From: Eonycteris spelaea
Lineage: Eukaryota > Chordata > Mammalia > Chiroptera > Pteropodidae
NCBI GenBank assembly: GCA_003508835.1
Contig: PUFA01000165.1
Coordinates: forward strand, 1,889,001-1,953,000
Length of the DNA stretch: 64,000 bases
Direction of reading: 5' to 3'
In this document: piece after piece, positions 1-12,472 of the stretch
Layout of the letters: every line of letters begins with the position of its first letter
Position numbering within the stretch: the first letter of the stretch is position 1
Notes under the pieces: generated by a model
Databases searched by the model: none
What the model was told of the DNA's origin: nothing
What the model saw: the letters and a program-made list of their open reading frames with translations, nothing else
Program-made: the position numbers and the translations under genes

Positions 1-1640
1 GGTAAAATAAGATTTTTTAAAAACCATAAAAAATAAAGGCATTTCTTATTAGCACTGAAGTTTAGAGACATGACTGACTGAAAATTTTGCACTTGTGAAA
101 TTTATATTGATGCTGATTCCAGATACTTGGAAAGAACAAAACCAAAATATCTAATGCATGCTTCCCCCCCCCCACCCCTGCCCAACAGACAGAAAAGTAG
201 AAATCCTCCCAAAAAATAACACATGGAGAGAAAATAAGTTTTGAGTCTGGAAGTGAGTAAAGTCATTACAACTTCCTTACTATAGATTCATGTTTCTGAA
301 GATTTAAGAAATGTATTGTGAGCCTCTAGCCCCTAAAAAGAAAAAAATGTTCTTTGGTCTAAGGTATGAGAATATAGCATGTTATAGCTCCTTTTATAAA
401 TTTCAATGCAAATAAGCAAAATCAAATGTTCTAAAAAGTTCCACAATAACAATATTCACTTAAACTACCTCTCAAATTTTATTTTCCTGGACAGTTATTC
501 ACAGGGAATTAGTATTCTGTATTAACACTTTATGGTATCTTGTGAATATAAATTTGGTTTAATTTCAGGGCTCCCAAAGTCCCTTTTTATACTTCTCTGG
601 TGTCACATTCTCCCACCTCCAGCCACCGATTATATCTCTTCTTCCTACTAAAACCACTTTTATGTTTTTGTTAGATATTTGCAACTCAGTGAATATTTAA
701 GTTGACTTATTATCTTTCCTAGGAATATTTACTTTTAAGCGCCTTGTTCTTAGAATAAAGGACTTTAAAAGAATATCTGACATTGCAGAACATTGGGGTG
801 GAGGATTTTTAAGTCACCCTGACAGTGTACCACACAGATAATTGCTTTCATAGATGAGGCAGAAACTTTCGTGAACAAATTGCCCAAGGCCGAGTAGCCA
901 CTGATATTTGGAAATTGAAACTTGAAGCTGTGTTTGGGTTGTGTTCTCTTATATTTTTATATATACATTGAGAGGTAAATATCTTAAATGTGACCAGAAG
1001 TCCCCAATTCACAGCTTCTAAACTGCATTTAGCGTGTAGATGTATTTGTTTTTCTGACCAGTATTGAATTTAAAAAATATAGAGAATTAGTTGGCCATAG
1101 TTAAAATTCAGGAGATTGGGTACACTAATCCAGATTCTGTCTTCTGAGAAAGCAGAGGATCTTGTAACATTGCACCCACTGGTTGGAACTGTAACGGTCA
1201 TACAATTTAGAGAGAGAATCCCCTTTATTATCTGTCGAGTAACAGCTCCATTAATCCTTAAAGCCAGCCCTTGACGTGAAGTGAGAATCAGTTGTCATTT
1301 ATTGCCTTATTCACGTTGTTGATTAATTTATACCAGGCTTGCTTCACTCATTTAGATTTCCTCTTTGTATTTTCTAACTTATTTTCTTTTCAGTCCCTGG
1401 TCTCAACAACCTTATATATCTGACTTTTTTATTATGGTTCTTTTCTGTCTGCAGATCCTCTCCATTTCCCTGATAGGGAAAGTATTTTCAGTTAGTCAAT
1501 AGAATGTTGCCTTTAGATAAGTAACAGGAACCTAACTTCCAACACTCAGCATTCCAGGTGAAATCAAGGGCTCACTCACTACTACTTAATTAAAACTTTT
1601 GGCTCTCCAGCCTCACCAGCCTGCTGGCTATGTCCCACAC
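1..1640. other. Unique AT-rich DNA, no gene seen
   Basis: I see no gene or clear interspersed repeat here. The only local peculiarity is a run of ten C (164-173) followed by CCCC after one A. Open frames are short and lack recognisable content. Confidence 0.6.
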
Positions 1641-1645
1641 CAATC

Positions 1646-1844
1646 TTATAGCATAGTGGTTTGCGACATTTTTGGCACCAGGGACTGGTGCTCCTATGAG
1701 AATCTAATGCCCCATGATCTGAGGTGGAGCTGAGGTAGTGATGCCAGCACTGGGGAGCGGCTCAAATGCAGGTGAAGCTTCACTTGCTCACCTGCCGCTC
1801 ACCTCCTGTTGTGCAGCCTGGGATTGGGGACCGCTGTTATAGCA
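1646..1844 (+). mobile_element. hAT-type nonautonomous DNA transposon with 8-bp target duplication
   Basis: The element body is 1654-1836 (183 bp). It is flanked by a perfect 8-bp direct repeat, TTATAGCA, at 1646-1653 and 1837-1844, the target-duplication length of hAT transposons. The ends are degenerate inverted repeats: the left end begins TAGTGGTTTGCGAC and the right end is GATTGGGGACCGCTG, both close to CAGTGGTCCCCAAC. The inner text (GGCACCAGGGACTGG on the left, a CTCACCTGCCGCTCACCTCC stretch on the right) matches a common mammalian hAT MITE that I recognise but cannot name with certainty. It has no transposase. A 60-codon frame at 1766-1948 runs through it and is not a gene. Confidence 0.85.
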
Positions 1845-2585
1845 GATTTGTGCTACTGACATTGCACGGGGCTGGAAAGGCAACAGGATTTTTAACCAGT
1901 GCCCCAATAACGATTCAAACAGAAGACTGTCTTTCCCCTTATATATGAGACATTATGCATCTTTTTGTAAGAAAATCACCCCTAATAATTAGAACAATAG
2001 TACAATGGTTCATGACATGTAAGAAATGTACGTGTTTTCACCTTCACTAGATTTTACTTTATACAGCCTGAAGAATATGCGATATATGTTTCAGCTAAAA
2101 CTAGAACTTTCCATGGGCCACTTATTCATGTTTGATGGCTCACCAGTAAGTGATGAGTTTTAGAAAGGCAGCTTGCTTCTAGTCTGTCTTGAAATCAGAA
2201 AACTGAGTGGTCAACACAGGCATTATTCAGGCCTAGAAACACAGCCTGAGCCCTGAAGCCAAGCTGTGTCTTTTCCTGCCTCCTCTTTTGAGTGTCAGCC
2301 GTTCTCATGCCTGTCTCTGCTGCTGCGGGAGTGAGCTGAGGGGAGGTTATGGATGTGCTGTAATCAGATGGAGAGGTGGAGCCATCTGCTCTAAGTTCCC
2401 AAGTTATTGTTGGCTCAGTCGCTGCAGCTTTGGTTTGGGTCTTTTCACAGTTCATTTAACTTAGGAGGAGGGAGTGGATTCAGAATAGGAGGCCCTTGGT
2501 ATTGGTGAAGTTTCATTGCAGATTTTCTGCTCCTCTTTCTAACTAGCCCTTTCTAATTTCTTCTCTTTCTTCTATTTTTTCAAAC
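1845..2585. other. Unique DNA, slightly GC-richer core at 2220-2460
   Basis: No repeat or gene is recognised. The part at 2220-2460 is more GC-rich than its surroundings and holds an 86-codon frame on the minus strand (2195-2455). That frame is Thr/Ser-rich low-complexity text with no domain, and I do not regard it as coding. Confidence 0.5.
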
Positions 2586-2589
2586 CCAC

Positions 2590-2645
2590 TTTTTTTTTTT
2601 ATTCCCCCATGTCCCGTTTTTTTTTTCTTTCTTTCTTTCTTTCTT
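2590..2645. repeat. T-rich tract with (CTTT)n
   Basis: Two T runs (about 2590-2600 and 2617-2626) lead into a short CTTT microsatellite ending near 2645. No flanking element explains it, so it may be a simple repeat rather than a retroposon tail. Confidence 0.85.
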
Positions 2646-3839
2646 GGCAAGGAATGGCTACTACTGGATGGTTACTGAATCAATTCTTTCCAGCACTGAC
2701 CCCAAGATATTCACCACCACCCATCACTTACTCATGATATTTAAAATGCCTGGTATAGCGTCTTCTGGAATATTCTTGTTGCATTTGAACTGCATCCAAT
2801 AATACTGGTTCCTTACTAAACTGTCGATACCACAAGCATGTCCTGTTAACATAGGTTTCTAGAGGTTTTTAAAAAGACTATTGAGCATTATTTCCATTGA
2901 ACTTCTTTTCATGGATTCTATTCCAGGTGGAAGAAAGGTTAGGTGGAAACTTTCATTTTCAGTCCTCATAATTTGTCTTTCCCGTAAAATTTTTTTTCTA
3001 TCCTTTCTCTACCATATAAGACACTTTACCTACAGGAAAATGATAATTATGTTTAAATGAGATGACAGTGACTCCAAACTACTCTGAATATTACCTCTTC
3101 AACTGGATTCCTAAACAAAGACGTAGTTGACTTCCTTCTGGTTAGTGGTACAACTATACAATGATCTATTGCTCCCTCTCTTAATAAAAATTTTGTATTT
3201 GGTAGTTTTCTTTTAAAACTTAAGTAAGTAGCAAATCCAAAAGACAAAAAAAAGTCTTATAATTTAAATATTTAGATAGAAAATAAAGCTCGTTTTGCTG
3301 ATATTAGTTCTTTTTTAAAAAAAATTAGTTTACTATAGAAAAAAATGTAAGTAAGGGGAACACTAAAGGAGGAAGTATAAGTAGAAATTCCTTCCAAGAG
3401 ATGTTTATATTGCCAAAAAGGTGAAAAAAGTATCTTGATCAATTCACTGATTTAAAAAATGTACATTCTATAGGTCACCATTTTCTCTCTTCTTAGCTAC
3501 AGCTCCCCCACACCCATCTCAAATGCAGCCTCAGATTCCTTCTCACCTCTAGCATCCTAGGCAGGTAAAGGCAAGAGTGACATGCACTGGTGAGTGGAAT
3601 CCCTTCGGCATTCTTGTGCTCTTAGATAGAAGTTTCGATATTTTGACTCCCAGAGAAATAGTCAGTCATCTGTGGATAGGATACAAGTCTAGACTGTCTA
3701 TTGTGGGGGTACAATAACTATTTCTTAACACACCAATTTATTTCATTTCAGATGGATGGCGCTATTGCCATGTGAAGGATCAAGGGTTAGCATTTCAATG
3801 TGTGGCTGCATGAAGACTTACCATGTTTTAGAAAGACTA
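2646..3839. other. Unique AT-rich DNA
   Basis: Nothing recognisable was found. The CT-rich stretch near 3480 followed by AG resembles a splice acceptor only superficially. Confidence 0.5.
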
Positions 3840-4025
3840 TTAGAATCAAGAAACTCAATTTTGATTACTGCCTCTGTTGGTTACCAACTGTATGACTCAA
3901 GGGAGTCAACAGGATTCTTTTGTCCCTAGTTTTCTATAAAATAGTAATAACAAAACAATAATCACTTCATAAGACATATTGTGGGAATTAAAGGAGATGA
4001 TGAATATTAGGATTGAAAACTCAAA
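3840..4025 (+). repeat. MIR SINE fragment, sense
   Basis: The order of elements follows the MIR core and tail: a CCAACTGTATGACTCAAGGG stretch corresponds to the 'tgtgaccttgggcaag' region, TTTTCTATAAAATAGTAATA to 'tcatctgtaaaatgggg', and GTGGGAATTAAAGGAGATGA to 'gtgaggattaaatgag'. Divergence is high, as expected for this ancient tRNA-derived family. The 5' tRNA-like part is unclear. Confidence 0.75.
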
Positions 4026-7000
4026 CAAGAGCAGGGCAGGTAACATAAATGAGTAAAATGCGCTAGGTATAATACAGTACATGGCAACTAAAAGAGTCTG
4101 ATTTGTAGAGCCTGTAATAATCTTGAGACTTTCTATCCCTCTACATGGGCAGCTATTTTTATTTGGCTCCAGCCAGTTTTTGCAATAGAAAAAAATGGGT
4201 ACCTAGTGTTGCCAGATTTCCTGGGAAACTAGAACTCCAGACTTTATGTAAAGCCTCCCAATTTTTAGTTGTTGGCAATTAATTCATATTTAAAGCACTA
4301 TGCAAGACAAACAAAACACATTTGCAGGCCACATAAGCCTTGGGAGCCTCTAGATGTGACCCCTGATATATGTGAACATGTTTGTGACAAAACTACCTCC
4401 TTACGGATATTCCATAAATATTTGCCTCATCTTTTCCTTGTTTGTAATATCCAGCTTGAGAAAAGAAAAAATAATGCATTTGAACTCTCTAGAAAAGTAT
4501 CAGATTGCCCACTCTTAAGGCTCAGATTTATTACTTAGGTCATATATTAACATGTTTAGTCTGATTGACCATTAAAATGGTTAACCTGGGCATAGTTTAT
4601 ACTTTGGAAGATCTAACTGGATCCTGTAACTTTGTAACAGAAGTTTAATTTTTGTTAGAAAACATACACTTTAAAGATAGCCCAGACACTTCTGAATCAC
4701 ATGAAGGAAAACTCACTATTTCCGACGTTGGCCTGAGTTCTTTTGGATTCCAGTAAATGAGCAGTTGCAGCCTGGATTCTTCTTTGTCTCCAGAGGGGAG
4801 GACCTGGCTTTAACTAGTACATCTTCATGTCGTTCACTCCTTAAGTAGTTTAACTTACTTTTAACTGTTACATGCCAACAAAACAGGTTGCTTAATTGGT
4901 TTGACCTTTCACAGTATTTTTTAATTTTTCAATCTTAGTTTCATAGTTCCATCTGGCCCTTTAAAACGACATCTGGTTAACTGTACTTAACCAGCTGATC
5001 ACTGTACAGTTATTTTTAAATGTAATGTATGCTTAAACAGATGTTATTTTTATAGATGTGGATCTAAACTGCGCTTGTGTACGTGCTATGTCTGCATAAA
5101 CTCTTTCTGCAATTCAAATGTTGACACCCAAAATTACAAGCCAGAATGCTTATGAACTCCACTATTATGGTGCTGCACTTTTGTGCTGCTTGTTAGGTAA
5201 ACATCAATTCAGTTCTTTTTTTTCTCTCTTCATTGCACATAAATAAAACATTAGCATTTAGTTTATAAAGTGATGAACATTTTGCTGTGTTGGATTTAGC
5301 TTTATAAATACAACTGCTGTCAGCAAGAAAAAAGGATTTATTGAATAAATAATAAGAAAGCTAAGGGAAAATGAAAATATATATATTATGCAAAACATGG
5401 TGTCTGTCAACAGGTCACGAAGGGGCCTTGATGCTTTGGTGTTGCTGTCGGAGATAATTCTTTCTCTGGCACACTGTGTCTGAAGCACTCTGGACTGTCC
5501 TCTCACGGTGTATGTCTTAGATTTAATACTGGAGGCACGTGATAGAAAATAAATTCATTCTGTAGAACTCTGAATGCTTAACTGTCTGGGCATAATTAAC
5601 ATTTAGAACAACTTAAATGTCTTCCTACAAAAGCATGGAAAATGCTGAAAAATTGATAAAAAGAAAACCTGAATGGCCATTCAACTCTACAGTTTTATTT
5701 TCATTTTTTTTTCTATCAGAAAATAAAAAGGAAAAGATGGCAGCAGTTTGTATATAGATGGAAAGGTTTTCCAATCATGAAAGCAACTTAGCGTCGAGTG
5801 TATCTTCTTTCAGAGAGAATGCAATCTTGCCAAACTAAGAGGTCTCTAAAGACCATTACAGTGGGTAGTTTGCATATGACACAAGGTTGAGTCTTACTTG
5901 AGACAAAGAAAGTGGTCACAGTTGAAAATATTTTACTGAGAACTTTAAAAGTATCATTCTCAAGGTTAAAAATTGCTGTTATACATAATACCTCAGTAAT
6001 TGATAGACATTTTCTCTCTCCAGAGTCCATTTTCTGTGAAAAACACCACATAACATCTGTTCATAAACAGTCCTTCTGTGAAAACACTGACACAGGTCTT
6101 GAGCTTCTACCGGCTCAATTCCCCTGCCATGTGCAGATGGCACGGTGTATTTATACAGCTGAAGCCTGTGTAACATAAGCCCAGCCATATCTCCAGGTAA
6201 GACTTCAGGCAAACATGTGCTGCTGTTCTATGGCCTCACCCCAAGTTGTTCAAGGAGTTCCTTCTGACACAAAGACAAATTGTTTCCTGCTAATGTGTGG
6301 GATTCGTCGGAGAAATCACCTTCGGCAATCAACGTAAAACTCTATAGAGATAAGGACATTTCTAGTCTTTTAAAAAGATTCCACAGAACACATTAATGAA
6401 AAACTAATTAGGTTACAGAGGTATTTGGGAAACTAAATATGACTGTGATTATTCAGTTGCCTTCCCCCACCCCCCGTTCTTTATGTGTGATGTTTCAGTG
6501 AAATTAATTATTGCAACTAAAAGCAAAAAGTTTGGGGTTAAGGGTTTCAGTGATTAACGTCCAACTTTTTAGTAATGAACATGAAGGGGGAAATGTCATT
6601 ATAATGAAGGAAAATATTTCCCACATAACTTCTTTTAGTTTTTGCTGTTACACAAGATGCAGAATGATACATGCATAGAGCTTTTTACTGAACATTTGTG
6701 GAGAAACTCTTCAGAGACTCAAACCCTGGTGAGCTTTCGCTGCTTTTCAAATCTGGTTTCCCTGTTAATCACTGAGATTGGTACTTTGGCATTCTCTAAA
6801 ATTGTTCTTTCTAGAAACTAGACAACTTCCAAGGACAAGCATAGCCTGCTTTTCATGACCTAGAGATACACTGATTTTAAGTAAAAGCAGGATACTGCAG
6901 CTTCCGAAGGGTTCAGGGGCCCCAAAGTTCATCCAAATAAACAGAACAAGGAAGCTATACACATGCGTATCCCAGGTTTATTTGTACCTGTCTTTACTAC

Positions 7001-7855
7001 ACAGCTGCAATACATATGAAAGGCACGATCAGAGAAACTTATCTACGGTACCCTAATGTAATATAAACTATTTGTATTTTATTCTCCCTGAATACCACAG
7101 ACAAATTCTTGTTCTATTTGACCAGCTGGGGTTAAAAATGCTAGCCAGTTCTGGAAGGTTTTTGGCTAGCTTCAGTCTCCATTTCATACATGAGCATTCT
7201 GGTTTATGCATTTCAAAGATGCCTTTAGACCTTTCATGAACTCGCAATTTACTTAAAATCTTCATAGTGGCTTATCAGCTCAGGCTACAAAATGGACTTT
7301 AGTGAAAATTTGCAAGCAAAAAAAAAAAAAAAATTGGCCATTTGAGAGTGCGATGGTTTGGTGTTCTGACTGACTGGGGGAAAGCAGACGGACTATATAT
7401 AGATCCCCTGGAAAAATTCTTCTAAAGGGACAATTGTGTGTATCTGCGCCTGTAACAAGGGAAACTCTATTACACTTCACATTTTCACTTCTTTAGTTGT
7501 TCCTTGCCCACACAATAAGCCTCATCTAAAACAGAAAAATAATTAAAATGAAAATAAAATTGTATCTTCAAATCACACACCAAGATTACTTTTCACTAAA
7601 TATTGAATTGTATTTTTGAGTAAAATGAGTATTTGCAGAGACCAAATGCAAATTATGTTTACATTTGAGAAAACACATGTTATTCTAGGCAAAACTTTTC
7701 TGGTTTTGGTTATTAATTTCTTTTTCTTGATACTTAATTTTCTTATGAAAAGTTGAAAATTGAGGTTATGTACAGTCACTTCAACCTGATGTATACACAT
7801 AATGATAATAGAATCCTAATTTGATGGAAATATTTTTATTGTATTCAACATTATC
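4026..7855. other. Unique AT-rich DNA, no gene seen
   Basis: This is about 3.8 kb without a confident repeat or gene. Open frames of 60-90 codons occur on both strands and overlap each other (for example 5912-6178 plus with 5979-6212 and 5788-6051 minus), the pattern of chance openings. A 16-base A run lies at 7318-7333 with no SINE body in front of it. Some segments, such as 5900-6350 and 6430-6560, are free of low complexity and could hold conserved noncoding sequence, but nothing proves it. Confidence 0.5.
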
Positions 7856-7856
7856 A

Positions 7857-8196
7857 GTGTAATAGGTTCATTATAGTACTTATAATAGTGAAAAAAGGAA
7901 AAGATACTAATAGTGTATAATAATAGAAGTGTGATTAAGTAACATGGAAAATTATGTCATGTTAAGTAGAAAAACAACAAGATAATATTGCATATACACC
8001 ACACAATCTCAATAGGAATATGACATAGATGAGCATAGATAAAAAACCTGAAAATTTATGCCAGTGTATTAAAAGTAACTTTCTGGTGTTATATTTATGG
8101 ATTATTTTAATTTTCATCTTCTTATTTTTATGTATTTCCCAAATGTTTTACCTTGAACATTTATTACTTTAGTCATCAGAAAAACATGATAAAAAG
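7857..8196 (+). mobile_element. Old L1 3' end fragment, sense
   Basis: TATAATAGTGAAAAAAGGAA near 7880 is the end-of-ORF2 'cataatagtgaaaaattgga' text. The final part, GTATTTCCCAAATGTTTTAC and then TTATTACTTTAGTCATCAGA (8133-8180), is the familiar 3' untranslated end of old mammalian L1 (L1M/HAL1 group), stopping at an A-rich tail. It is heavily decayed and non-coding. The subfamily is not assigned. Confidence 0.65.
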
Positions 8197-8479
8197 CATA
8201 GTAAAGGCATTTTCTCCTAAGAAAGCATTCATTACTTAATAACAAAAGTTTTGGCATCTTTGGGCAAGAGTATAAGTAGATATGGACTATACTGAATTAT
8301 ATTTTAGAAAGAATTTTATAAAATTTGGTGAAGGACATTTTAGGAGTCTTTTTTTCTCCCAATAAGGTATCTTTGGATACAGTCATAATGTGCTGCCTAG
8401 ATACTGAATTAATGTTGTAGGTGATCTTCTTGACTTTATTAATCCCTCACTCTCTTTCTTCCCCCCTCCCAACCTTCCT

Positions 8480-8880
8480 TTTCTTCCTTGGTAAATATTT
8501 ATTGATTGCTAGCTCTGTGCCAGTTGCTCAGAGTACAGGTTGAAAAGAACTGCCCTGTTGGAAAGTGTAGCCTGTGAGGGAAGACAGCTAATGAATAATC
8601 AACAAAATATCTAATGAGCACACAAATGATAATGTCACAACTATGAGAGATGTACTTGAGGAAAGCAGGGATGAAGGTCCTGCCGTTTGTGGAATGGGAG
8701 AGAAATCCTCTACGTGATGGTGACATTTGTGTTGAGAACTGAAAGCATAAGGAGGAACTAAGTGGTTGCACCCAGTGTGGGAGGATGCTAAAGGGAGCAT
8801 GCTGGTTCCACACTGAGTACTTGTCATTCTTGTCTTAACCTTTTGGCTCCCCAATAAGGTCTGACATGGAGAAAGCACTC
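8480..8880 (-). mobile_element. L2 LINE 3' fragment, antisense
   Basis: Read on the plus strand, AAATATTTATTGATTGCTAG and CTCTGTGCCAGTTGCTCAGA are the reverse complement of the L2 3' end ('...gtgcctggcacatag...aataaatattt'). The following GAACTGCCCTGTTGGAAAGT and the GTGACATTTGTGTTGAGAAC stretch correspond to more upstream L2 text. Minus-strand frames at 8499-8813 and 8588-8878 are openings within this fragment and not genes. Confidence 0.7.
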
Positions 8881-10579
8881 ATATATTTATTGAATTGGCT
8901 TGATTTGGAAGATTTGCCATTTAAGTCTTCCAAAGAGTAGGACTTAGGCTGACAGAATTAAATTTTTCCAGTGTATAAGTGACCTTAATTCCACCTCTAA
9001 AAACAACCTGTCTTCCATGAGGTCTGTCTTATAACCAGAGATACTCTGAATCACTGTTCCTAAATACAAAGATTTTACTCTTGGAGACATGAGGACTTAG
9101 GATAGGTTAAAATACATTCTCTGTTTAGATGGAGTGAAAGTTTATCTCTATATTGTGGCTTGATGTAAAGTCAGGAATAAATATGAGTATTGGACTGTGT
9201 AAAATTATTACTGAATTCCTGGAATGCCCCAATCAAATTTCTAATAATTTTAATGCAGTGTCAAATGATCAGTTAGAACTGTCAGCATATATGGCTAGCT
9301 GTTTATAATTCTTAATGTTTTTCCTCAATAAAGATATTTTGGCTTAATCTCAAAATCATCAAAAAGACTAGACATAGGTTGGTCCAAACCACTCATTCTT
9401 TTTGAATTTGTAGCAATTACTTTTCAGGAAGGGGATGCCCACCCAGCTGGAAGAAAGCTGAAAGAGTAAAAGAATTTTTGCCTTGATGGATGCCAAGAGT
9501 GGCTTTTGAGTTATTTTTCCCTACTGGTTGGTCAAATCACGTATTTGCACCCTTAAAAATATAAATAGTACTATGTCCCTTCACTTGATGAGGGCACTGT
9601 TGTATCTAATATCAATGAGGGAATAGCACTCTCAAATAAGATAAAATTTAGGAGTTCTGGTAAGAGAAGGTTGGTGCTGATAAATATGGGAAATGATGAA
9701 CTTTGTACTCCCATGAAAAGATGTTGAGCAAGAAACCAATATTTCCAGTGTCTAGTATTTAAAAATTCATCATAAATTACTGTTGCCTTCCAGACATGTA
9801 TAATTGATCCTACTTGTATCAACAGTTAAGTTCCTTTTCAGTTTTTTTTTTTCTCATGTTAACTTCTTTTTGCATGGTATTATTTTCCTTAAATGGCATT
9901 TCCACTGACAACTATACCAAATGCACGGTGTAATTATCATGTCATGAGTTTCTTTTTCTGCAGTTCTTTTTAATTACAAAATAATACCCTTTTGAAGCAT
10001 GCGTCTTTGATATCTTAACCATCGTTGGGTCAATATAGCAGTGTGTACTTATTATCAATATATTTTAATTCTTTAATTCTTTCTAATGCCTTGTTTTTGT
10101 TTTCCAGGAACTGCCAGGTAATTATGTTTATATCAGACTAAAAAATTAACATTCTCTGGAGAAGAATGACTGTTAGTTTTCTTTCTTGTCTCCTCCTTCT
10201 CTCCTTCTCCTTCTTTTTTAAGCCATGGCAACAAAATAAATAGGCATTTACCTAGATTAACTGACTGTGTTTTTTCTTGGGGCAACATTGACTTATTGGT
10301 GATTCTAGAACTGATTTGGTGAAGCTCAGAATTACCCAGAGCCAAGGCTTTTGCCCCCTTAACTTCTCTTTAAATAGAGCAATGCTGCTTTTATTACACT
10401 GTTAAATTCTCATCTGTCCACTTTATACCTTAATTCATCCCCCAAAGGAGAATGTAGGCTATTGAGGCCATGTGTTTGAAGGCTATTTATGTGTATAAAA
10501 TTACTATATTATTTTTTGAATCAGTAAAACACATCTGTAATGTAAATTCTAACTATATAAGGCAACAAAAACATGAGTG
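8881..10579. other. Unique AT-rich DNA
   Basis: No repeat or gene is recognised. At about 10106-10122 a polypyrimidine/CAG sequence, a 10-base block and a GTAATT donor-like sequence lie together. This looks like a tiny exon but occurs commonly by chance. Confidence 0.5.
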
Positions 10580-10720
10580 ATTTCACAAATATTTATTGAG
10601 AAGAACTTACGTATGAGTTATAAGTTCAAAAACAAAGTAAAATAAGGTGAAATTTAATAGGTGATGCTTGAGAGAAAGACCACAGTCTAGGTACACAAAG
10701 CAAAGTATATTGTGACACAG
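10580..10720 (-). mobile_element. Possible L2 3' fragment, antisense
   Basis: CACAAATATTTATTGAGAAG at the start resembles the reverse complement of the L2 tail, and the following AAGTTCAAAAACAAAGTAAA could be decayed L2. The match is short and could be accidental. Confidence 0.35.
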
Positions 10721-10829
10721 ATTCACCAGAAATTTATTTCTTCATTCTTAGTGTGGAAATTGCTTCCTAGCAATTTTTTTTTTTTTAATTTAAGGTACTA
10801 TTTTAAAAAGAGGAGAATTGCACTATAAT

Positions 10830-10920
10830 ACTAGCTGTGACCTTAGGCAAGTTACTTCATCTCTGTGCTGCAGCTTTCTCAAGTGTAATATAAGGGCCAA
10901 TAAGAATGCACTTCCATAAT
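10830..10920 (+). repeat. MIR SINE fragment, sense
   Basis: The MIR core is clear: AGCTGTGACCTTAGGCAAGT, then TACTTCATCTCTGTGCTGCA and a degenerate 'tcatctgtaaaatgggg' equivalent ending in GGGCCAATAAGAATGC. Confidence 0.8.
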
Positions 10921-12030
10921 TCCAGTTGTTATTTGAAGACAGCTTTCAAATTCCTACAGTCCTTCAAATTAAACATCCCAACATCTTCAGTCATTTCTCA
11001 AATTAGAACCTTTCTAAGATCCTCACTATTTTAGTCACTCTCCTTTTGTCTATGTTCAAGTTTTGAGGGCTCCTGATGAACTATGGATGCTTCAGGAAGT
11101 CTGAGCTGCACAGAGCAAGACAAAATAACTCTCCTCTTCATTTTCAACCAACAATAAAACTTAAATTGTTTTACTTTAAATTTTTCGGCTTTCTGCTTTG
11201 ATCTATTTTTCTTTCTACCTTTGTATTATTTTTAAAGTCTGATAAATGTGCTGCTGATTCTTTTTAATGTCCCCATTTTGCTGATTATTGGACTTGGTGC
11301 CAGTGACACAATGTTGTAATGCCTGTCCTAATTGTTTCCTTTCTAACAATGTTAAACTAAACAGAACCAAGGGCTCAACTTTATTTTTGACAAGTCAATA
11401 TCTTCATATTTAACAAGTAAATATATGGTAACTTGATAAATCTCCCAAAGGGAATGAAAACAGTCAGAAGAAACAGATTTTTCCTATAGAAATGAGGAGA
11501 CAGGAGAAAGTTGTTTATGAATATTTTAAAGACCATAATGTGCATCTTTAAAGTGCTAATCTTGGATTGATTGGTCAAAGTTATCACAACTATTATAGAA
11601 AAAGAAACTTCGATAATTGGTTGAATTTTTGACTTTTATGGAAAAATTCTGCCTAAGACTTACAGCATAGCAAATAGTACCACAGTATTTTCTACTCTAT
11701 AACTTAAACCTGAATAAAGATCGTGAATATCTTCTTATCCTGATATGAATTTCACTGAGTTAATGCTTTTGTAGCTTCAGAAGCTCACCTGTTCTAAAGC
11801 CACATTAATTCATTTTTTTACAACTTGTACAAAGAAGTATAGTTGAGCACCTACTGAGTGCAAGCAAAAGCTGGTTTTTGAGAACTTATGTAATAGTATT
11901 TAGAATATAATTTTAAGCGTGTGATCATGTCAGCTTTTATTAGGCATATGCTGTATTACATGGTTCGGGTCGAAGTATCCGTGCTTCTTTCTATAATCCT
12001 GAAAATGATGTCACCACCTTCATTCTTACC
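10921..12030. other. Unique AT-rich DNA
   Basis: Nothing recognisable. A small piece at 11845-11875 (GAGCACCTACTGAGTGC) resembles the antisense L2/MIR end but is too short to call. Confidence 0.5.
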
Positions 12031-12037
12031 ATAGAGA

Positions 12038-12080
12038 CAAAAAAAAAAAAAAAGAGAGAGAGAAGAAAAGAAAAGGAAAA
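12038..12080. repeat. A-run with GA-rich tract
   Basis: About fourteen A followed by GAGAGAGAGA and AAGAAAAGAAAAGG forms a purine-only simple repeat. Confidence 0.85.
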
Positions 12081-12263
12081 CACAACTAATAAAAATACTG
12101 TGAAGTAATTTCATGCTCAGTAATATAAAAAGTGTTTCAATTTTCATAGAAAGGATTTTGCACTGGTATTTAGACAAACTCCAACATAACAAATTAAATG
12201 CTGCAGTTTCCTCTATGCTCCAGCTTACTCAAATACATTTTTTTCAAATATTGATATCTGAGG

Positions 12264-12302
12264 CTATATATATATATATATATATCTGATATATATATAT
12301 AC
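12264..12302. repeat. (TA)n microsatellite, interrupted
   Basis: Two TA arrays are separated by a CTGA interruption. The whole is self-complementary and could extrude as a hairpin. Confidence 0.9.
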
Positions 12303-12442
12303 ACCTTTAAAAATGATCGTTAATTTAATTATTATCATTTTGACTTTCTAAAGCAAACTCCTCATAGAAGCATTTAACAGAAGGAAAATGTAAAGTATTA
12401 ATAAGATTTCAAAGATTTAAATCAGACAAAAATTTAAATCAG

Positions 12443-12472
12443 CTATGTCTTTCAAAGATTTTAAAGACATAG
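12443..12472. repeat. Perfect short inverted repeat
   Basis: CTATGTCTTT (12443-12452) and AAAGACATAG (12463-12472) are exact reverse complements with a 10-base spacer. Just upstream is a direct repeat of ATTTAAATCAG. No element or function is recognised. Confidence 0.8.

Noticed and set aside
2195..2455. 86-codon minus frame in a GC-richer patch
   Set aside because: The text is Thr/Ser-rich without a domain and there is no evidence of an exon around it.
7318..7333. Poly(A) tail of a processed pseudogene
   Set aside because: No coding-like or transcript-like sequence lies upstream; it is a simple A run.
8499..8878. Two overlapping minus-strand frames of 104 and 96 codons
   Set aside because: They lie in an antisense L2 fragment and in different frames, without any intact domain.
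10100..10130. Apparent 10-base microexon with acceptor and donor words
   Set aside because: Polypyrimidine-CAG and GTAATT words this close together are frequent by chance; no reading frame or partner exon supports it.
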